Positions 8,696 through 17,748 of a stretch of DNA of 64,000 bases are shown here, piece by piece (within the stretch, counting starts at the first letter, position 1; every line of letters starts with the position of its first letter). The position numbers were made by a program, and so were the translations under genes. The DNA is from Mesonia sp008017825 (GTDB taxonomy: Bacteria; Bacteroidota; Bacteroidia; Flavobacteriales; Flavobacteriaceae): assembly GCF_008017825.1 (NCBI RefSeq), contig NZ_VRLS01000026.1, positions 106,118 through 170,117 on the forward strand, in the 5' to 3' direction. The notes under the pieces are model-generated. The model was not told the DNA's origin and ran no database searches. It saw nothing but the letters and a program-made list of their open reading frames with translations.

Positions 8696-8851
8696 ATGAA
8701 AGTGAATAAATAGATTGGTGTTTATTCCTTTTAGTCATTGAAAATACTTGATTAAGAAAACTAAATTAAAATTTACACATCTGATTATCAATACCCAATT
8801 CAAGGTATGTTTTCTATGGTTATTCAATTTTACTAGTGCAAAATTCTTTCT

Positions 8852-8859
8852 TACCTTTG
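8852..8859 (+). promoter_or_regulatory. -7 promoter element of the cysteine synthase gene
   Basis: TACCTTTG fits TAnnTTTG, 20 bases before the ATG at 8880. The leader is A-rich (AAAAAAAATAAAAAA) just before the start, as is common where Shine-Dalgarno sequences are absent. Confidence 0.6.
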
Positions 8860-8879
8860 CGCATTAAAAAAAATAAAAA

Positions 8880-9860
8880 ATGGATTATAAGGAAAATATA
8901 TTAGGAACAATTGGGAACACCCCATTGGTTAAAATAAATAAGTTAGCCGAAGAAATTCCTGCCTTGGTTTTAGCTAAATACGAAACTTTTAATCCGGGAA
9001 ATTCTGTTAAAGATAGAATGGCGGTGAAAATGTTGGAAGATGCAGAAGAGCAAGGGTTAATAAAACCAGGAGGAACAATTATTGAAGGAACTTCAGGAAA
9101 TACAGGAATGGGGCTTGCTTTAGCAGCAATTGTGAAAGGTTACAAAATGGTTTGCGTTATCGCCGATAAGCAAAGTAAAGAAAAAATAGATATTCTTAGA
9201 GCAGTAGGGAGTGAAGTAGTGGTTTGCCCAACTGATGTTGAGCCAGAAGATCCTCGTTCTTATTATTCTACCTCAAAACGATTAGCAGAAGAAACTCCAA
9301 ACTCTTGGTATGTTAATCAATATGACAACCCTTCTAATGCAAAAGCACATTATGAAAGTACAGGTCCAGAAATTTGGAAACAAACAGATGGTAAAGTTAC
9401 TCATTTTGTAGTAGGAGTAGGTACAGGAGGAACTATTTCTGGAGTCGGAAAATATTTAAAAGAACAAAATCCCAATGTGAAAGTTTGGGGAATTGATACC
9501 TACGGCTCGGTATTTAAAAAATATCACGAGACCGGAGAATTTGATGAAAAAGAAATTTATCCTTATATTACAGAAGGAATTGGAGAAGATATTTTACCTA
9601 AAAATGTAGATTTTAGTATCATCGATGGTTTTACCAAAGTAACAGATAAAGATGCTGCAGTATATACTCAAAAACTCTCTAAAGAAGAAGGTATGTTCTT
9701 AGGGAATTCTGCTGGAGCAGCAATGAAAGGTCTCTTACAATTAAAAGAGCACTTTACAAAAGATGATGTAGTGGTGGTATTGTTCCATGATCATGGAAGT
9801 CGCTATGTTGGTAAAATGTATAACGATGATTGGATGAAATCTCAAGGTTTCATAGACTAA
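8880..9860 (+). CDS. cysM: PLP-dependent cysteine synthase family protein
   Basis: 326 residues, a fold-type II PLP enzyme. 'GNTPLVKI' at 12-19 opens the fold; Lys44 in 'NPGNSVKDRMA' is the residue expected to bind PLP; GTSGNTG at 70-76 is the phosphate/substrate loop; 'VGVGTGGTISG' near 178-188 binds the PLP phosphate; 'GNSAGAAM' near the C-terminus contacts the pyridine nitrogen. It would make cysteine from O-acetylserine and sulphide, or act as a cystathionine beta-synthase without regulatory CBS domains; the sequence alone does not decide. It is a single-gene unit with its own promoter and terminator. Confidence 0.85.
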   Translation: MDYKENILGTIGNTPLVKINKLAEEIPALVLAKYETFNPGNSVKDRMAVKMLEDAEEQGLIKPGGTIIEGTSGNTGMGLALAAIVKGYKMVCVIADKQSKEKIDILRAVGSEVVVCPTDVEPEDPRSYYSTSKRLAEETPNSWYVNQYDNPSNAKAHYESTGPEIWKQTDGKVTHFVVGVGTGGTISGVGKYLKEQNPNVKVWGIDTYGSVFKKYHETGEFDEKEIYPYITEGIGEDILPKNVDFSIIDGFTKVTDKDAAVYTQKLSKEEGMFLGNSAGAAMKGLLQLKEHFTKDDVVVVLFHDHGSRYVGKMYNDDWMKSQGFID

Positions 9861-9870
9861 AAAAAAATAT

Positions 9871-9903
9871 AAAAATCCTGCTCTTAAAGCAGGATTTTTT
9901 TTG
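9871..9903 (+). terminator. Intrinsic terminator after the cysteine synthase gene
   Basis: Stem AAAATCCTGC with GCAGGATTTT, 7-base loop, followed by a T8 run. The T run makes an in-frame TTG at 9901, which is not a credible start for the next gene. Confidence 0.9.
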
Positions 9904-9930
9904 CTATATATTAAAAGAAATAAAATTCAC

Positions 9931-12033
9931 ATGAGAAATATATTACTTGTTATCAGTTGTTTAATAGGGTTTTTAATATCTGTTAACGCACAAAATAAGG
10001 ATTCGTCTGTCTCTAAGGATTTCCGCTTGGAGATAGAATTAAATAATCCATCAAAGACGATAAATGACGCAACAGCTACCATTAAAGTTATAGGAGGTCA
10101 ACCTCCTTACAAGTATAAATGGTCAAATCAAGAAACCAGCTTAGAGTCAATAAAAGCGAAAGGCTTAATTGAAGGCATGACTTACTCGGTTAAAGTGACT
10201 GATACTGATGGACAAACTGTAACCAAAGAATTTGAAATCCCTACAGAATCCATAACAGAATTTTTTAATAGTGGCGTACAACCAGCGGTAAATTTCTTAG
10301 GAAGTATTTTGTTTTGGGATCCATTTTCCAGCATAGGGATTTATGATCCTGTAGTATATACAGACTATAAGCAAGTTCCTATTCCAAATTGGGATGCAAC
10401 GAGTAAAGATGCATATAAATTAACCCAATGGAAATTTGCAGAAAATGATGATGTAAAAGAAGGAGATGAGATTGCTGTAGTTACTAGTGATGGAGGAAAG
10501 GAAATAAAAGTTATTTCCCCAGTATCAGGAAAGGTAGGTTATTTGGTAAAAGAAAATCAAGTTATTTATGACCCTAATAGTACCAGCGATGTTGTTGAGC
10601 AAGGGGCACACTTTTTAGCTAAAATTAAATATGATACTCCTCAGCCATTACAACATCCTAACGGAGATATCAAAACGAATACCATACCTTTTATCGTGAT
10701 ATGGCTTATTCTAGGAAGCATATTTTTCACCTTTCGATTAGGTTTTGTTAATATTAGCGGGTTTAGACATTCTATATCCTTGGCGAAAGGAAAATATGAT
10801 GATCCAGATGCTCCAGGTAGTATTACTCACTTTCAGGCGATGGCCACAGCAGTATCAGCAACGGTTGGTTTGGGGAACATTGCAGGAGTAGCGGTAGCCA
10901 TTTCATTAGGAGGAGCCGGTGCGACATTTTGGATGTTTACGGCAGGTTTTTTCGCGATGTCGTTAAAATTTGTGGAATGTACTTTAGGAGTTAAATATAG
11001 AACTATAAACGAAGAAGGTAGAATTTTTGGAGGTCCCATGAACTATCTACGTTACGGTTTAGAGAAGAAAAATTTAAAAGGTTTAGGTAAATTTTTAGCC
11101 ATTTTATTTGCTGTATTAGGAGTAGTAGCTTCTTTTGGAGGAGGTAATATGTTACAATCTAACCAAGCATTTAAAATAGTCTCAGAACAAATACCTTTTC
11201 TACAGGGTCATGGTTTTTGGTTCGGAGTAGGATTTGCCGTGTTAGTTGGAGCTGTTATTCTTGGCGGAATTAACAGTATTGCTAAAGTAACAGGTAAAGT
11301 AGTGCCATTTATGGCAGCTGTATATATTATAGGTTGTCTTATTGTTATTGGTTTTAATATTGAAAATATAGGTAATGCCTTTTCAGCAATATTTAATGGT
11401 GCTTTTTCGGCGACAGCACTTAAAGGAGGTTTTGTTGGGGTTTTAATAGTTGGTTTACAACGAGCAGCATTTTCTAGTGAAGCTGGTGTGGGGTCTGCAG
11501 CAATTGCTCACAGTGCAACTAAAACTAATAATCCTATCGCAGATGGATTTACTTCCCTAGTAGAACCTTTCATTGATACCATGGTAGTGTGTACGATGAC
11601 TGCTTTGGTTCTTATATTCACAGGGATGCACGAAGTAGATGGTTTAGGAGGCGTAGAATTAACCTCAGATGCATTTGGAAGCGTAATTTCTTGGTTTCCT
11701 GCAGTATTGGCTTTTGCGGTCTTTTTATTCGCATTTTCAACGATGGTTTCTTGGTCTTATTACGGGATGCGTTCTTGGACTTATCTTTTTGGAAAGAGTA
11801 AAAAATCTGAAGTTATTTATAAAGTAATGTTTTTAATATTTGTAGTACTAGGAGCGTCGGCGAGTTTAGGAGCGGTGTTAAGCTTTTCTGATATGATGAT
11901 TCTAGCCATGTCATTCCCAAATATTATAGGATTATATATTTTATCATCAGAAGTAAGAGCAGACATGAAAGCTTATTTAAAGAAACTTAAAGCAGGAAAG
12001 CTTTTTATAAATCCAAAATTTAGAGATTCGTAG
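9931..12033 (+). CDS. Sodium:alanine symporter (AGCS) with periplasmic SprB-like and lipoyl-like extension
   Basis: 700 residues from the ATG at 9931, chosen because a signal peptide (1-20, ending VNAQ) follows at once; the frame opens earlier only within terminator DNA. Residues about 33-103 form an SprB-repeat-like Ig domain ('GGQPPYKYKWSN', then 'VKVTDTDGQTVTK'). Residues 165-215 look like a barrel-sandwich (lipoyl/biotinyl-like) fold ('KEGDEIAVV', 'SPVSGKVGYLVKE') without the modified lysine. From about 253 on, the multi-pass AGCS transporter begins, with the signature 'SATVGLGNIAGVAVAISLGG'. Typical AGCS proteins have only about 450-540 residues. It should import alanine or glycine with sodium across the inner membrane; the role of the extension is unknown. 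A paralogue with identical architecture lies at 15614. Confidence 0.85.
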   Translation: MRNILLVISCLIGFLISVNAQNKDSSVSKDFRLEIELNNPSKTINDATATIKVIGGQPPYKYKWSNQETSLESIKAKGLIEGMTYSVKVTDTDGQTVTKEFEIPTESITEFFNSGVQPAVNFLGSILFWDPFSSIGIYDPVVYTDYKQVPIPNWDATSKDAYKLTQWKFAENDDVKEGDEIAVVTSDGGKEIKVISPVSGKVGYLVKENQVIYDPNSTSDVVEQGAHFLAKIKYDTPQPLQHPNGDIKTNTIPFIVIWLILGSIFFTFRLGFVNISGFRHSISLAKGKYDDPDAPGSITHFQAMATAVSATVGLGNIAGVAVAISLGGAGATFWMFTAGFFAMSLKFVECTLGVKYRTINEEGRIFGGPMNYLRYGLEKKNLKGLGKFLAILFAVLGVVASFGGGNMLQSNQAFKIVSEQIPFLQGHGFWFGVGFAVLVGAVILGGINSIAKVTGKVVPFMAAVYIIGCLIVIGFNIENIGNAFSAIFNGAFSATALKGGFVGVLIVGLQRAAFSSEAGVGSAAIAHSATKTNNPIADGFTSLVEPFIDTMVVCTMTALVLIFTGMHEVDGLGGVELTSDAFGSVISWFPAVLAFAVFLFAFSTMVSWSYYGMRSWTYLFGKSKKSEVIYKVMFLIFVVLGASASLGAVLSFSDMMILAMSFPNIIGLYILSSEVRADMKAYLKKLKAGKLFINPKFRDS

Positions 12034-12053
12034 TTTTTGTATATAAGAAATTT

Positions 12054-12088
12054 AAAGCCCTTTAGAGTTTATCTTTAAAGGGTTTTTT
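12054..12088 (+). terminator. Intrinsic terminator after the first symporter
   Basis: Stem CCCTTTA (12058-12064) with TAAAGGG (12076-12082), extended by A-T pairs and one G-T pair, and a T6 run at 12083-12088. Confidence 0.8.
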
Positions 12089-12167
12089 CGTTTCTAATTA
12101 TAATTCCGCTTTAGCGAAAATATCCAGATTAAAAAAAATGAATTAACTTTAAAGATATTCGTTTACT

Positions 12168-12857
12168 ATGGGGTTAAAAAAAATATTTATCATCATTTCG
12201 GTTCTGAGTTTATTCGGCTGCAGGGTTAGTCAACAAAAACCGGCTACCAAAGATAATCTTAACTATTTAGCATTGGGTGATTCTTATACAATAGGAGAAA
12301 GTGTAGAAGAAGATGATAGATGGCCCGTACAATTGGTTAAAGAATTAAAAGAGGACAATTTTTCATTTAACCCACCAAAAATTATTGCCCAAACAGGTTG
12401 GAGAACAGATGATTTGCATCAAGCAATGAAAGATGAACCAGCTAAGGCGCAATACGATTTAGTTTCGGTATTAATTGGAGTAAATAATCAATATCAAAAT
12501 AAAGAACTAGAACAATATAAGAAAGAGCTTAAGAGGATTTTAGAGAATGCTATTTTGTATGCTAAAAGAGGAAATGAAAGCGTATTTATGCTTAGTATTC
12601 CCAATTACGGAGTAACGCCTTTTGGGTTAACTTCGGGAAAAGAAAATATTGGAGAAGAGTTGAAAGAGTATGATAAAATAGCTCAAGAAATTTGTGCAAG
12701 TTTAGAGATTCCATTTTATAACATTACAGATATTTCGCTTGAAGCGGAAACAAATAAAACTTTAGTGGCTGACGATGGTTTACATCCTAGCGAAAAAATG
12801 TATCGTCGATGGGTGGTTAGAATTTTGCCTCAGGTAAAAGATTTACTTAATAATTAA
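12168..12857 (+). CDS. SGNH/GDSL hydrolase lipoprotein
   Basis: 229 residues. Lipobox LFGC gives a lipidated Cys18. The SGNH blocks are present: GDSYT with nucleophile Ser39, a Gly in 'AQTGWRTDD' near 77, GVNN at 104-107 (block III Asn), and 'DDGLHPS' with Asp203 and His206 completing the triad. It is therefore an esterase or lipase-like hydrolase acting outside the cytoplasm, with unknown substrate. It is followed after three bases by the DUF2851 gene, so they are co-transcribed. Confidence 0.85.
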   Translation: MGLKKIFIIISVLSLFGCRVSQQKPATKDNLNYLALGDSYTIGESVEEDDRWPVQLVKELKEDNFSFNPPKIIAQTGWRTDDLHQAMKDEPAKAQYDLVSVLIGVNNQYQNKELEQYKKELKRILENAILYAKRGNESVFMLSIPNYGVTPFGLTSGKENIGEELKEYDKIAQEICASLEIPFYNITDISLEAETNKTLVADDGLHPSEKMYRRWVVRILPQVKDLLNN

Positions 12858-12860
12858 AAG

Positions 12861-14141
12861 ATGAAAGAAGGCTTTTTACATTATTTGTGGAAATTTAAAA
12901 AGTTTGATGTTTTAAATTTAGTTACTACCGATGGTCAAAAAGTAGAAATCTTAAATTGTGGCACTCACAATACTCAAAATTCTGGTCCAGATTTTTTTAA
13001 TGCAAAACTTCAAATAGGTAATCAAACGTGGGCGGGGAATGTTGAGATACATCTAAAATCTAGTGATTGGTATGCGCATCAGCATCAAAAAGATCTAGCT
13101 TATGACAATGTGATTTTACACGTGGTATGGGAAGATGATGTTGAGGTATTTAGAAAAGATAATACGGTTATAGCTACTTTAAAACTTAGTGATTTCGCTT
13201 CCGCGGAAGCGTTAAAAAACTATAGAAAATTGCTTGAAAGGCAGGATAATAAATGGATTAATTGTGAAAAGGACTTAAAATCTGTTTCGTCCTTTACCGT
13301 AGAAAACTGGATAGAGCGATTGTATATAGAGCGTCTTCAAGAAAAATCTATAGCGATTGAAAATGCTCTGAAAAAATCTAAAAATGATTGGGAAGCCGTG
13401 TGTTTTCAATTACTAGCAAAAAATTTTGGATTAAATATTAATGGAGTGCCCTTTTTTAAAATGGCATCAATAATTCCTTTTTCAATAATTAGAAAAACCA
13501 ATAAAGTAGAAATTTTGGAAGCATTGTTTTATGGGCTATTAAATATGATCCCTAAAGATGATGGTGATGTATACACTATAAAACTAAGACAAGATTTTGA
13601 TTATTTACAGAAGAAATATCTGCTTGATTTTCATTTTGAGCAAGTGGAATATTTTAGGTTAAGGCCTCCTAACTTTCCCACAATTAGATTATCACAATTG
13701 GCTACATTATATGCAAATACTCCCCAGATTTTTATGCAATTAATGGAAGCTAGATCAAGAGGAGAAATTCATAAACTATTAAAAGTAGAAGTTTCAAACT
13801 ACTGGAAAACCCATTTTACTTTTGGAAAAGAAAGTAAGCGAAGCACTAAAGTGTTATCTTCAAGCTTTATAGATTTACTAATTATAAATACGATTGTTCC
13901 TCTTAAATTTCATTATAAAAAATTAAAAGGAGATTTAGATTTAGAAGATTGTTTATCTCTCTTAAAAGAACTTCCAAAAGAGCAAAACTCTATAATTCAA
14001 TCCTTTAATGTGATAAGGCCAAAAATAGCTATATCTGCATTAGAATCTCAGGCATTACTTCATTTAAAACCTAATTACTGTGATAAAAATAGGTGTTTAC
14101 AATGCGAAATAGGCTTAAGTTTATTAAAAAAGAAGGTGTAG
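12861..14141 (+). CDS. DUF2851 family protein
   Basis: 426 residues, full length for the family. The N-terminal half carries 'LNCGTHNTQNSGPDFFNA', 'GNVEIHLKSSDWYAHQH' and 'AYDNVILHVVWEDD', which are the recognisable DUF2851 stretches. The acidic and histidine residues there resemble a nuclease-like active site, but that is only an impression; no function is established. The C-terminus ends with a cysteine group 'NYCDKNRCLQCEIGL', a possible zinc site. No signal peptide, so cytoplasmic. It follows the GDSL gene by three bases. Residues encoded at 13196-13211 (ASAEA) come from a perfect 16-bp palindrome. Confidence 0.8.
   Translation: MKEGFLHYLWKFKKFDVLNLVTTDGQKVEILNCGTHNTQNSGPDFFNAKLQIGNQTWAGNVEIHLKSSDWYAHQHQKDLAYDNVILHVVWEDDVEVFRKDNTVIATLKLSDFASAEALKNYRKLLERQDNKWINCEKDLKSVSSFTVENWIERLYIERLQEKSIAIENALKKSKNDWEAVCFQLLAKNFGLNINGVPFFKMASIIPFSIIRKTNKVEILEALFYGLLNMIPKDDGDVYTIKLRQDFDYLQKKYLLDFHFEQVEYFRLRPPNFPTIRLSQLATLYANTPQIFMQLMEARSRGEIHKLLKVEVSNYWKTHFTFGKESKRSTKVLSSSFIDLLIINTIVPLKFHYKKLKGDLDLEDCLSLLKELPKEQNSIIQSFNVIRPKIAISALESQALLHLKPNYCDKNRCLQCEIGLSLLKKKV
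13196..13211. repeat. Perfect 16-bp palindrome CGCTTCCGCGGAAGCG inside DUF2851 gene
   Basis: Self-complementary over all 16 bases. It is read in frame as part of F-A-S-A-E-A-L, the same peptide word as in the NamZ-like linker. Confidence 0.8.
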
Positions 14142-14185
14142 TTTTCTATTCTGTGAAGAATTTATCATTGCAATCGATTAAATGT

Positions 14186-14193
14186 TATATTTG
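14186..14193 (+). promoter_or_regulatory. -7 promoter element of the PspC-domain gene
   Basis: TATATTTG lies 15 bases before the ATG at 14209. An upstream in-frame ATG at 14182 precedes the element and is therefore unlikely to be used. Confidence 0.6.
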
Positions 14194-14208
14194 TTAAAGT
14201 CAAATTTT

Positions 14209-14430
14209 ATGGTTTCGAGTATAAGATATTATTTTGAGCGTAACGGATTTTACGTAAGTTCTCGTTTTGCAGATCGCTTGGGAATGAAAGTAAAAAGCGT
14301 GCGTCTCTTTTTTATATACTTGTCATTTGCTACTCTTGGAATAGGCTTTGCGGTATATTTAACTTTAGCTTTTTGGTTAAAATTAAAAGATTTGGTGTAT
14401 ACCAAACGAACCTCTGTTTTCGATTTATAA
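14209..14430 (+). CDS. Small PspC-domain membrane protein
   Basis: 73 residues from the ATG at 14209. A hydrophobic segment 'FFIYLSFATLGIGFAVYLTLAFWL' forms one or two membrane passes, preceded by 'RNGFYVSSRFADRLGMKVKSVRLF', which matches the PspC pattern of a short helix followed by a membrane hairpin. PspC proteins are linked to envelope stress sensing in enterobacteria; in Flavobacteriia the small stand-alone versions are of unknown role. It is followed by the potassium channel gene 21 bases later, possibly as one transcript. Confidence 0.7.
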   Translation: MVSSIRYYFERNGFYVSSRFADRLGMKVKSVRLFFIYLSFATLGIGFAVYLTLAFWLKLKDLVYTKRTSVFDL

Positions 14431-14451
14431 AAATCCATCTACTAATGTAAA

Positions 14452-15474
14452 ATGTCAAGTTTAGTCCGTAAGATTTTTCATTCTAGAATAAATGTCGCCA
14501 TATTTCTACTTTTCGGAATATTTATTTTAGGAATATTAGGCTTTAGGGTTTTGTCTGGTTATAGCTGGATAGATGCTGTCTACATGACGGTTATTACTAT
14601 TACAACGATTGGTTTTGGTGAAGTGCAACCCCTTAGTGCGGTAGAGAAATTCTATGTTTCAATATTTATTTTATTAAGTATTATTATAGTGGGTTATGCT
14701 CTTTCTGTAATTTCAGAACATCTATTAAGAAAAAGTAATATAGGTAATTTAAGATATAGTAGGATGCGAAAAACAATAAACACGTATGAGGATCACGTAA
14801 TAATATGTGGCTACGGAAGAAATGGGAGGCAGGCAGCATTAAAACTAAAAGCATACAATAAACAATTTGTAATCATAGATTCCGATAAGGAGGTTATTGA
14901 TGATTTAATAGAAAAAGGAATTTCTTGCATTGAAGGAAACGCAACCGAAGATGAAATTTTAGAAGAAGCCGGTATTACCCGAGCATCTACATTATTATGT
15001 GCACTACCCAATGATTCTGATAATTTATTCGTGGTGCTTTCTGCTAAACAGCTAAATCATAATTTAAAAATTATAAGTAGAGCTTCAAGAGAGAACAGTA
15101 CAAAAAAGCTAAAGCTCGCTGGCGCAGATAATGTAATTATGCCCGATAGAATTGGGGGTGACCATATGGCGTCTTTAGTGGTTAATCCAGATTTAATCGA
15201 ATTTTTAGATAATTTATCTGTAACGGGAGAAAAAGATAGTATTAATATAGAGCAAATTGCTTTTGAGTTTATTTGTCCAGATGAAAGGGAGAGAAGCATT
15301 GCAGAGCTTGATTTGAGAAAACAAACAGGGTGTTCAATTATAGGCTACAAATCACCCACGGGAGATTATATCGTAAATCCTGAAGCTAAGTTAATAATTA
15401 GAAAAGACTCTAAGTTAATATTGGTAGGTAGTACAGAACAAATACGCAAAATGCAAGATTTATACTTAAAATAA
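14452..15474 (+). CDS. Potassium channel with RCK/TrkA domain
   Basis: 340 residues. TM1 is about residues 13-34; the pore loop carries the selectivity filter 'TTIGFGE' around 46-52; TM2 is about 65-85. Next comes a TrkA-N (RCK) Rossmann domain beginning 'VIICGYGRNGRQAA' near 111, with the acidic end of strand 2 in 'VIIDSDK', and a TrkA-C domain in the last 80 residues. This is a two-TM potassium channel gated by cytoplasmic ligand binding, assembled as a tetramer in the inner membrane. The GFG filter is a TIGFGE variant of the usual TVGYG, common in prokaryotic Kch-like channels. It starts 21 bases after the PspC gene. Confidence 0.88.
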   Translation: MSSLVRKIFHSRINVAIFLLFGIFILGILGFRVLSGYSWIDAVYMTVITITTIGFGEVQPLSAVEKFYVSIFILLSIIIVGYALSVISEHLLRKSNIGNLRYSRMRKTINTYEDHVIICGYGRNGRQAALKLKAYNKQFVIIDSDKEVIDDLIEKGISCIEGNATEDEILEEAGITRASTLLCALPNDSDNLFVVLSAKQLNHNLKIISRASRENSTKKLKLAGADNVIMPDRIGGDHMASLVVNPDLIEFLDNLSVTGEKDSINIEQIAFEFICPDERERSIAELDLRKQTGCSIIGYKSPTGDYIVNPEAKLIIRKDSKLILVGSTEQIRKMQDLYLK

Positions 15475-15525
15475 AATTATTGATAAAGCGTTATGATTAA
15501 CAAATTCTTTACATTTCAAGCGCAA

Positions 15526-15552
15526 TCACTTTGATATAGTGAGTTTTTTTTT
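15526..15552 (+). terminator. Weak terminator after the channel gene
   Basis: A 5-bp stem TCACT/AGTGA with a 7-base loop and a T9 run. The stem is short, but the T run is long and it lies between two operons. Confidence 0.45.
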
Positions 15553-15613
15553 GATATTGCTGCAGATTTAATTTCAATTTTCCAAAATTTATTATAATAA
15601 ATAATTATACCTT

Positions 15614-17734
15614 ATGAGAAAGTACCTACTTTCAGCATTGTTTTTATGTACAACTATACTTACAATTCACGCCCAAGTTAATGTAAAGGCACAAGATAAT
15701 ACGGGTGATAGTGACAGTCAAGCTTTAAAAGTGAAGACAGAGTTGCTCAATCCTTCTAGTCTTATTAACGATGGTACAATAATTCTTGATGTTAGCGGTG
15801 GAACACCACCTTATTCGTATAAGTGGAGTAATCAAGAAACTTCGTTAAAATCTAATAAAGCAGAAAACCTAGTCGAAGGTATTGATTATACGGTCATTAT
15901 TACAGACGCTAATCAAAATACAGTCACTAAGTCTTACCGTATTCCAGCAGAGTCTATTACAGAAAATTTTAACGGCACATTTGCTCCTATTGTTCAAAGT
16001 ATGGGAGCAATTCTTTTTTGGGATCCATTCACCGCATTAGGTGTTTATGATCCTATTGTGTATGCTGACGTAAAAAATGTATCTATTCCTAATTGGACGA
16101 GTGAGACCGAAGATAAGTTTACTCTTAAATCTTGGGAAGCTAAAGAAGGACAGCATATTGAAAAAGGCGATCTTATTGCGATAATTACTTCTGAAAAGGA
16201 TGGAGATATAGAAGTGAGATCCTCAACAAGTGGAGAACTTCAACATCTAGTAAAAGAGGGAAATAGTATTTTTGACTATACTAATACGGCAGACTTAATA
16301 GAATCTGGCGCTCATTATTTTGCACGTATACAATATGATGAACCTGTCATTCTAACACACCCTAACGGAGATCCTCAAACTCACACCATACCTTTTATTG
16401 TAGTATGGTTAGTATTGGGAGCTGCTTTCTTCACAATAAGAATGGGGTTCATTAACTTTAGAGGATTTAAACACGCACTAGATTTAGCTAAAGGTAAATT
16501 CGATGATCCTAATGCGCCAGGAAGTATTACACATTTTCAGGCATTGTCTACAGCGGTCTCGGCCACAGTAGGTTTAGGGAATATTGCAGGTGTTGCAGTA
16601 GCGATTTCGTTAGGTGGAGCAGGTGCTACATTTTGGATGGTATTGGCAGGTTTAATGGGAATGTCTTCGAAATTTGTAGAATGTACTTTAGGAGTAAAAT
16701 ATAGGTTTATAAATAAAGAGGGTAAAATATTTGGAGGCCCTATGAATTACCTTCGTTATGGTTTAGAAAAAAGAAACCTTAGTGGTCTTGGTAAATTTTT
16801 GGCAGCTTTTTTCGCAGTATTAGGAGTAGGAGCTTCTTTTGGAGGAGGAAACATGTTTCAAGCAAATCAATCTTTTGAAATTTTATCAGGTCAATTTCCT
16901 GCACTCGTAGGAAATGGTTTTTGGTTTGGTATCATTGTATCTGTACTTGTAGGTGTAGTTATAATTGGAGGGATTAATAGTATCGCTAAAGTTACTGGAA
17001 AAGTAGTGCCATTTATGGCTGCCGTATATGTAATTGGAGCATTAGCAGTTATTGGAATAAATATTGAAAATATCGGTCCTGCATTTAGTGCAATCTTTGA
17101 AGGAGCTTTTAATCCAACCGCTCTTAAAGGAGGAGTTATAGGAGTTTTAATTGTTGGTTTTCAACGTGCAGCATTTTCTAATGAGGCAGGTGTTGGTTCC
17201 GCAGCAATTGCCCACAGTACAGCAAAAACAAATCATCCGCCTTCAGAAGGATTCGTAGCTTTATTAGAACCTTTTATTGATACAGTTGTAGTTTGTACTT
17301 TAACAGCATTAGTATTAATTTTTACAGGAATGCACGAAGTTGAAGGAGTTGGTGGTGCACAATTAACCTCTCAAGCTTTTGCAAGTGTAATTTCTTGGTT
17401 CCCGTATGTATTAGCAGCAGCAGTATTCTTATTTGCATTTTCTACTATGATCTCTTGGTCATATTATGGAATGAGAGCTTGGACTTATTTATTCGGAAAA
17501 AGTAACAAGTCCGAATTTGTATATAAAATGTTATTTTTAATATTCGTAGTAATAGGATCTTCTGTGAGTTTAGGAGCAGTTCTAGACTTTTCAGATATGA
17601 TGATTCTAGCCATGTCTTTCCCTAATATCATAGGGTTGTATATTCTTTCAGGAGAAGTACGAGAAGATCTTCGTGAATACTTCAGAAAATTAAAAGCAGG
17701 TGAACTATTTAAGAAGCAGAATGTGACTTCTTAA
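15614..17734 (+). CDS. Second sodium:alanine symporter with SprB-like and lipoyl-like extension
   Basis: 706 residues, collinear with the symporter at 9931 over the whole length. Signal peptide 1-20; SprB-like domain around 35-110 ('GGTPPYSYKWSN', 'VIITDANQNTVTK'); the shared linker 'FWDPFTALGVYDPIVY' around 133-148; lipoyl-like fold around 170-222; then the AGCS transporter from about 258 with the same 'SATVGLGNIAGVAVAISLGG' signature. The most divergent parts are the N-terminal signal and the Ig-like domain. The paralogues flank four unrelated genes rather than lying side by side. Expected role: sodium-coupled alanine or glycine uptake. Confidence 0.85.
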   Translation: MRKYLLSALFLCTTILTIHAQVNVKAQDNTGDSDSQALKVKTELLNPSSLINDGTIILDVSGGTPPYSYKWSNQETSLKSNKAENLVEGIDYTVIITDANQNTVTKSYRIPAESITENFNGTFAPIVQSMGAILFWDPFTALGVYDPIVYADVKNVSIPNWTSETEDKFTLKSWEAKEGQHIEKGDLIAIITSEKDGDIEVRSSTSGELQHLVKEGNSIFDYTNTADLIESGAHYFARIQYDEPVILTHPNGDPQTHTIPFIVVWLVLGAAFFTIRMGFINFRGFKHALDLAKGKFDDPNAPGSITHFQALSTAVSATVGLGNIAGVAVAISLGGAGATFWMVLAGLMGMSSKFVECTLGVKYRFINKEGKIFGGPMNYLRYGLEKRNLSGLGKFLAAFFAVLGVGASFGGGNMFQANQSFEILSGQFPALVGNGFWFGIIVSVLVGVVIIGGINSIAKVTGKVVPFMAAVYVIGALAVIGINIENIGPAFSAIFEGAFNPTALKGGVIGVLIVGFQRAAFSNEAGVGSAAIAHSTAKTNHPPSEGFVALLEPFIDTVVVCTLTALVLIFTGMHEVEGVGGAQLTSQAFASVISWFPYVLAAAVFLFAFSTMISWSYYGMRAWTYLFGKSNKSEFVYKMLFLIFVVIGSSVSLGAVLDFSDMMILAMSFPNIIGLYILSGEVREDLREYFRKLKAGELFKKQNVTS

Positions 17735-17748
17735 GCAACATATAACAT

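Noticed and set aside
9901..9930. Upstream start for the first symporter
   Set aside because: This TTG is part of the terminator T run, and the ATG at 9931 is followed directly by a signal peptide.
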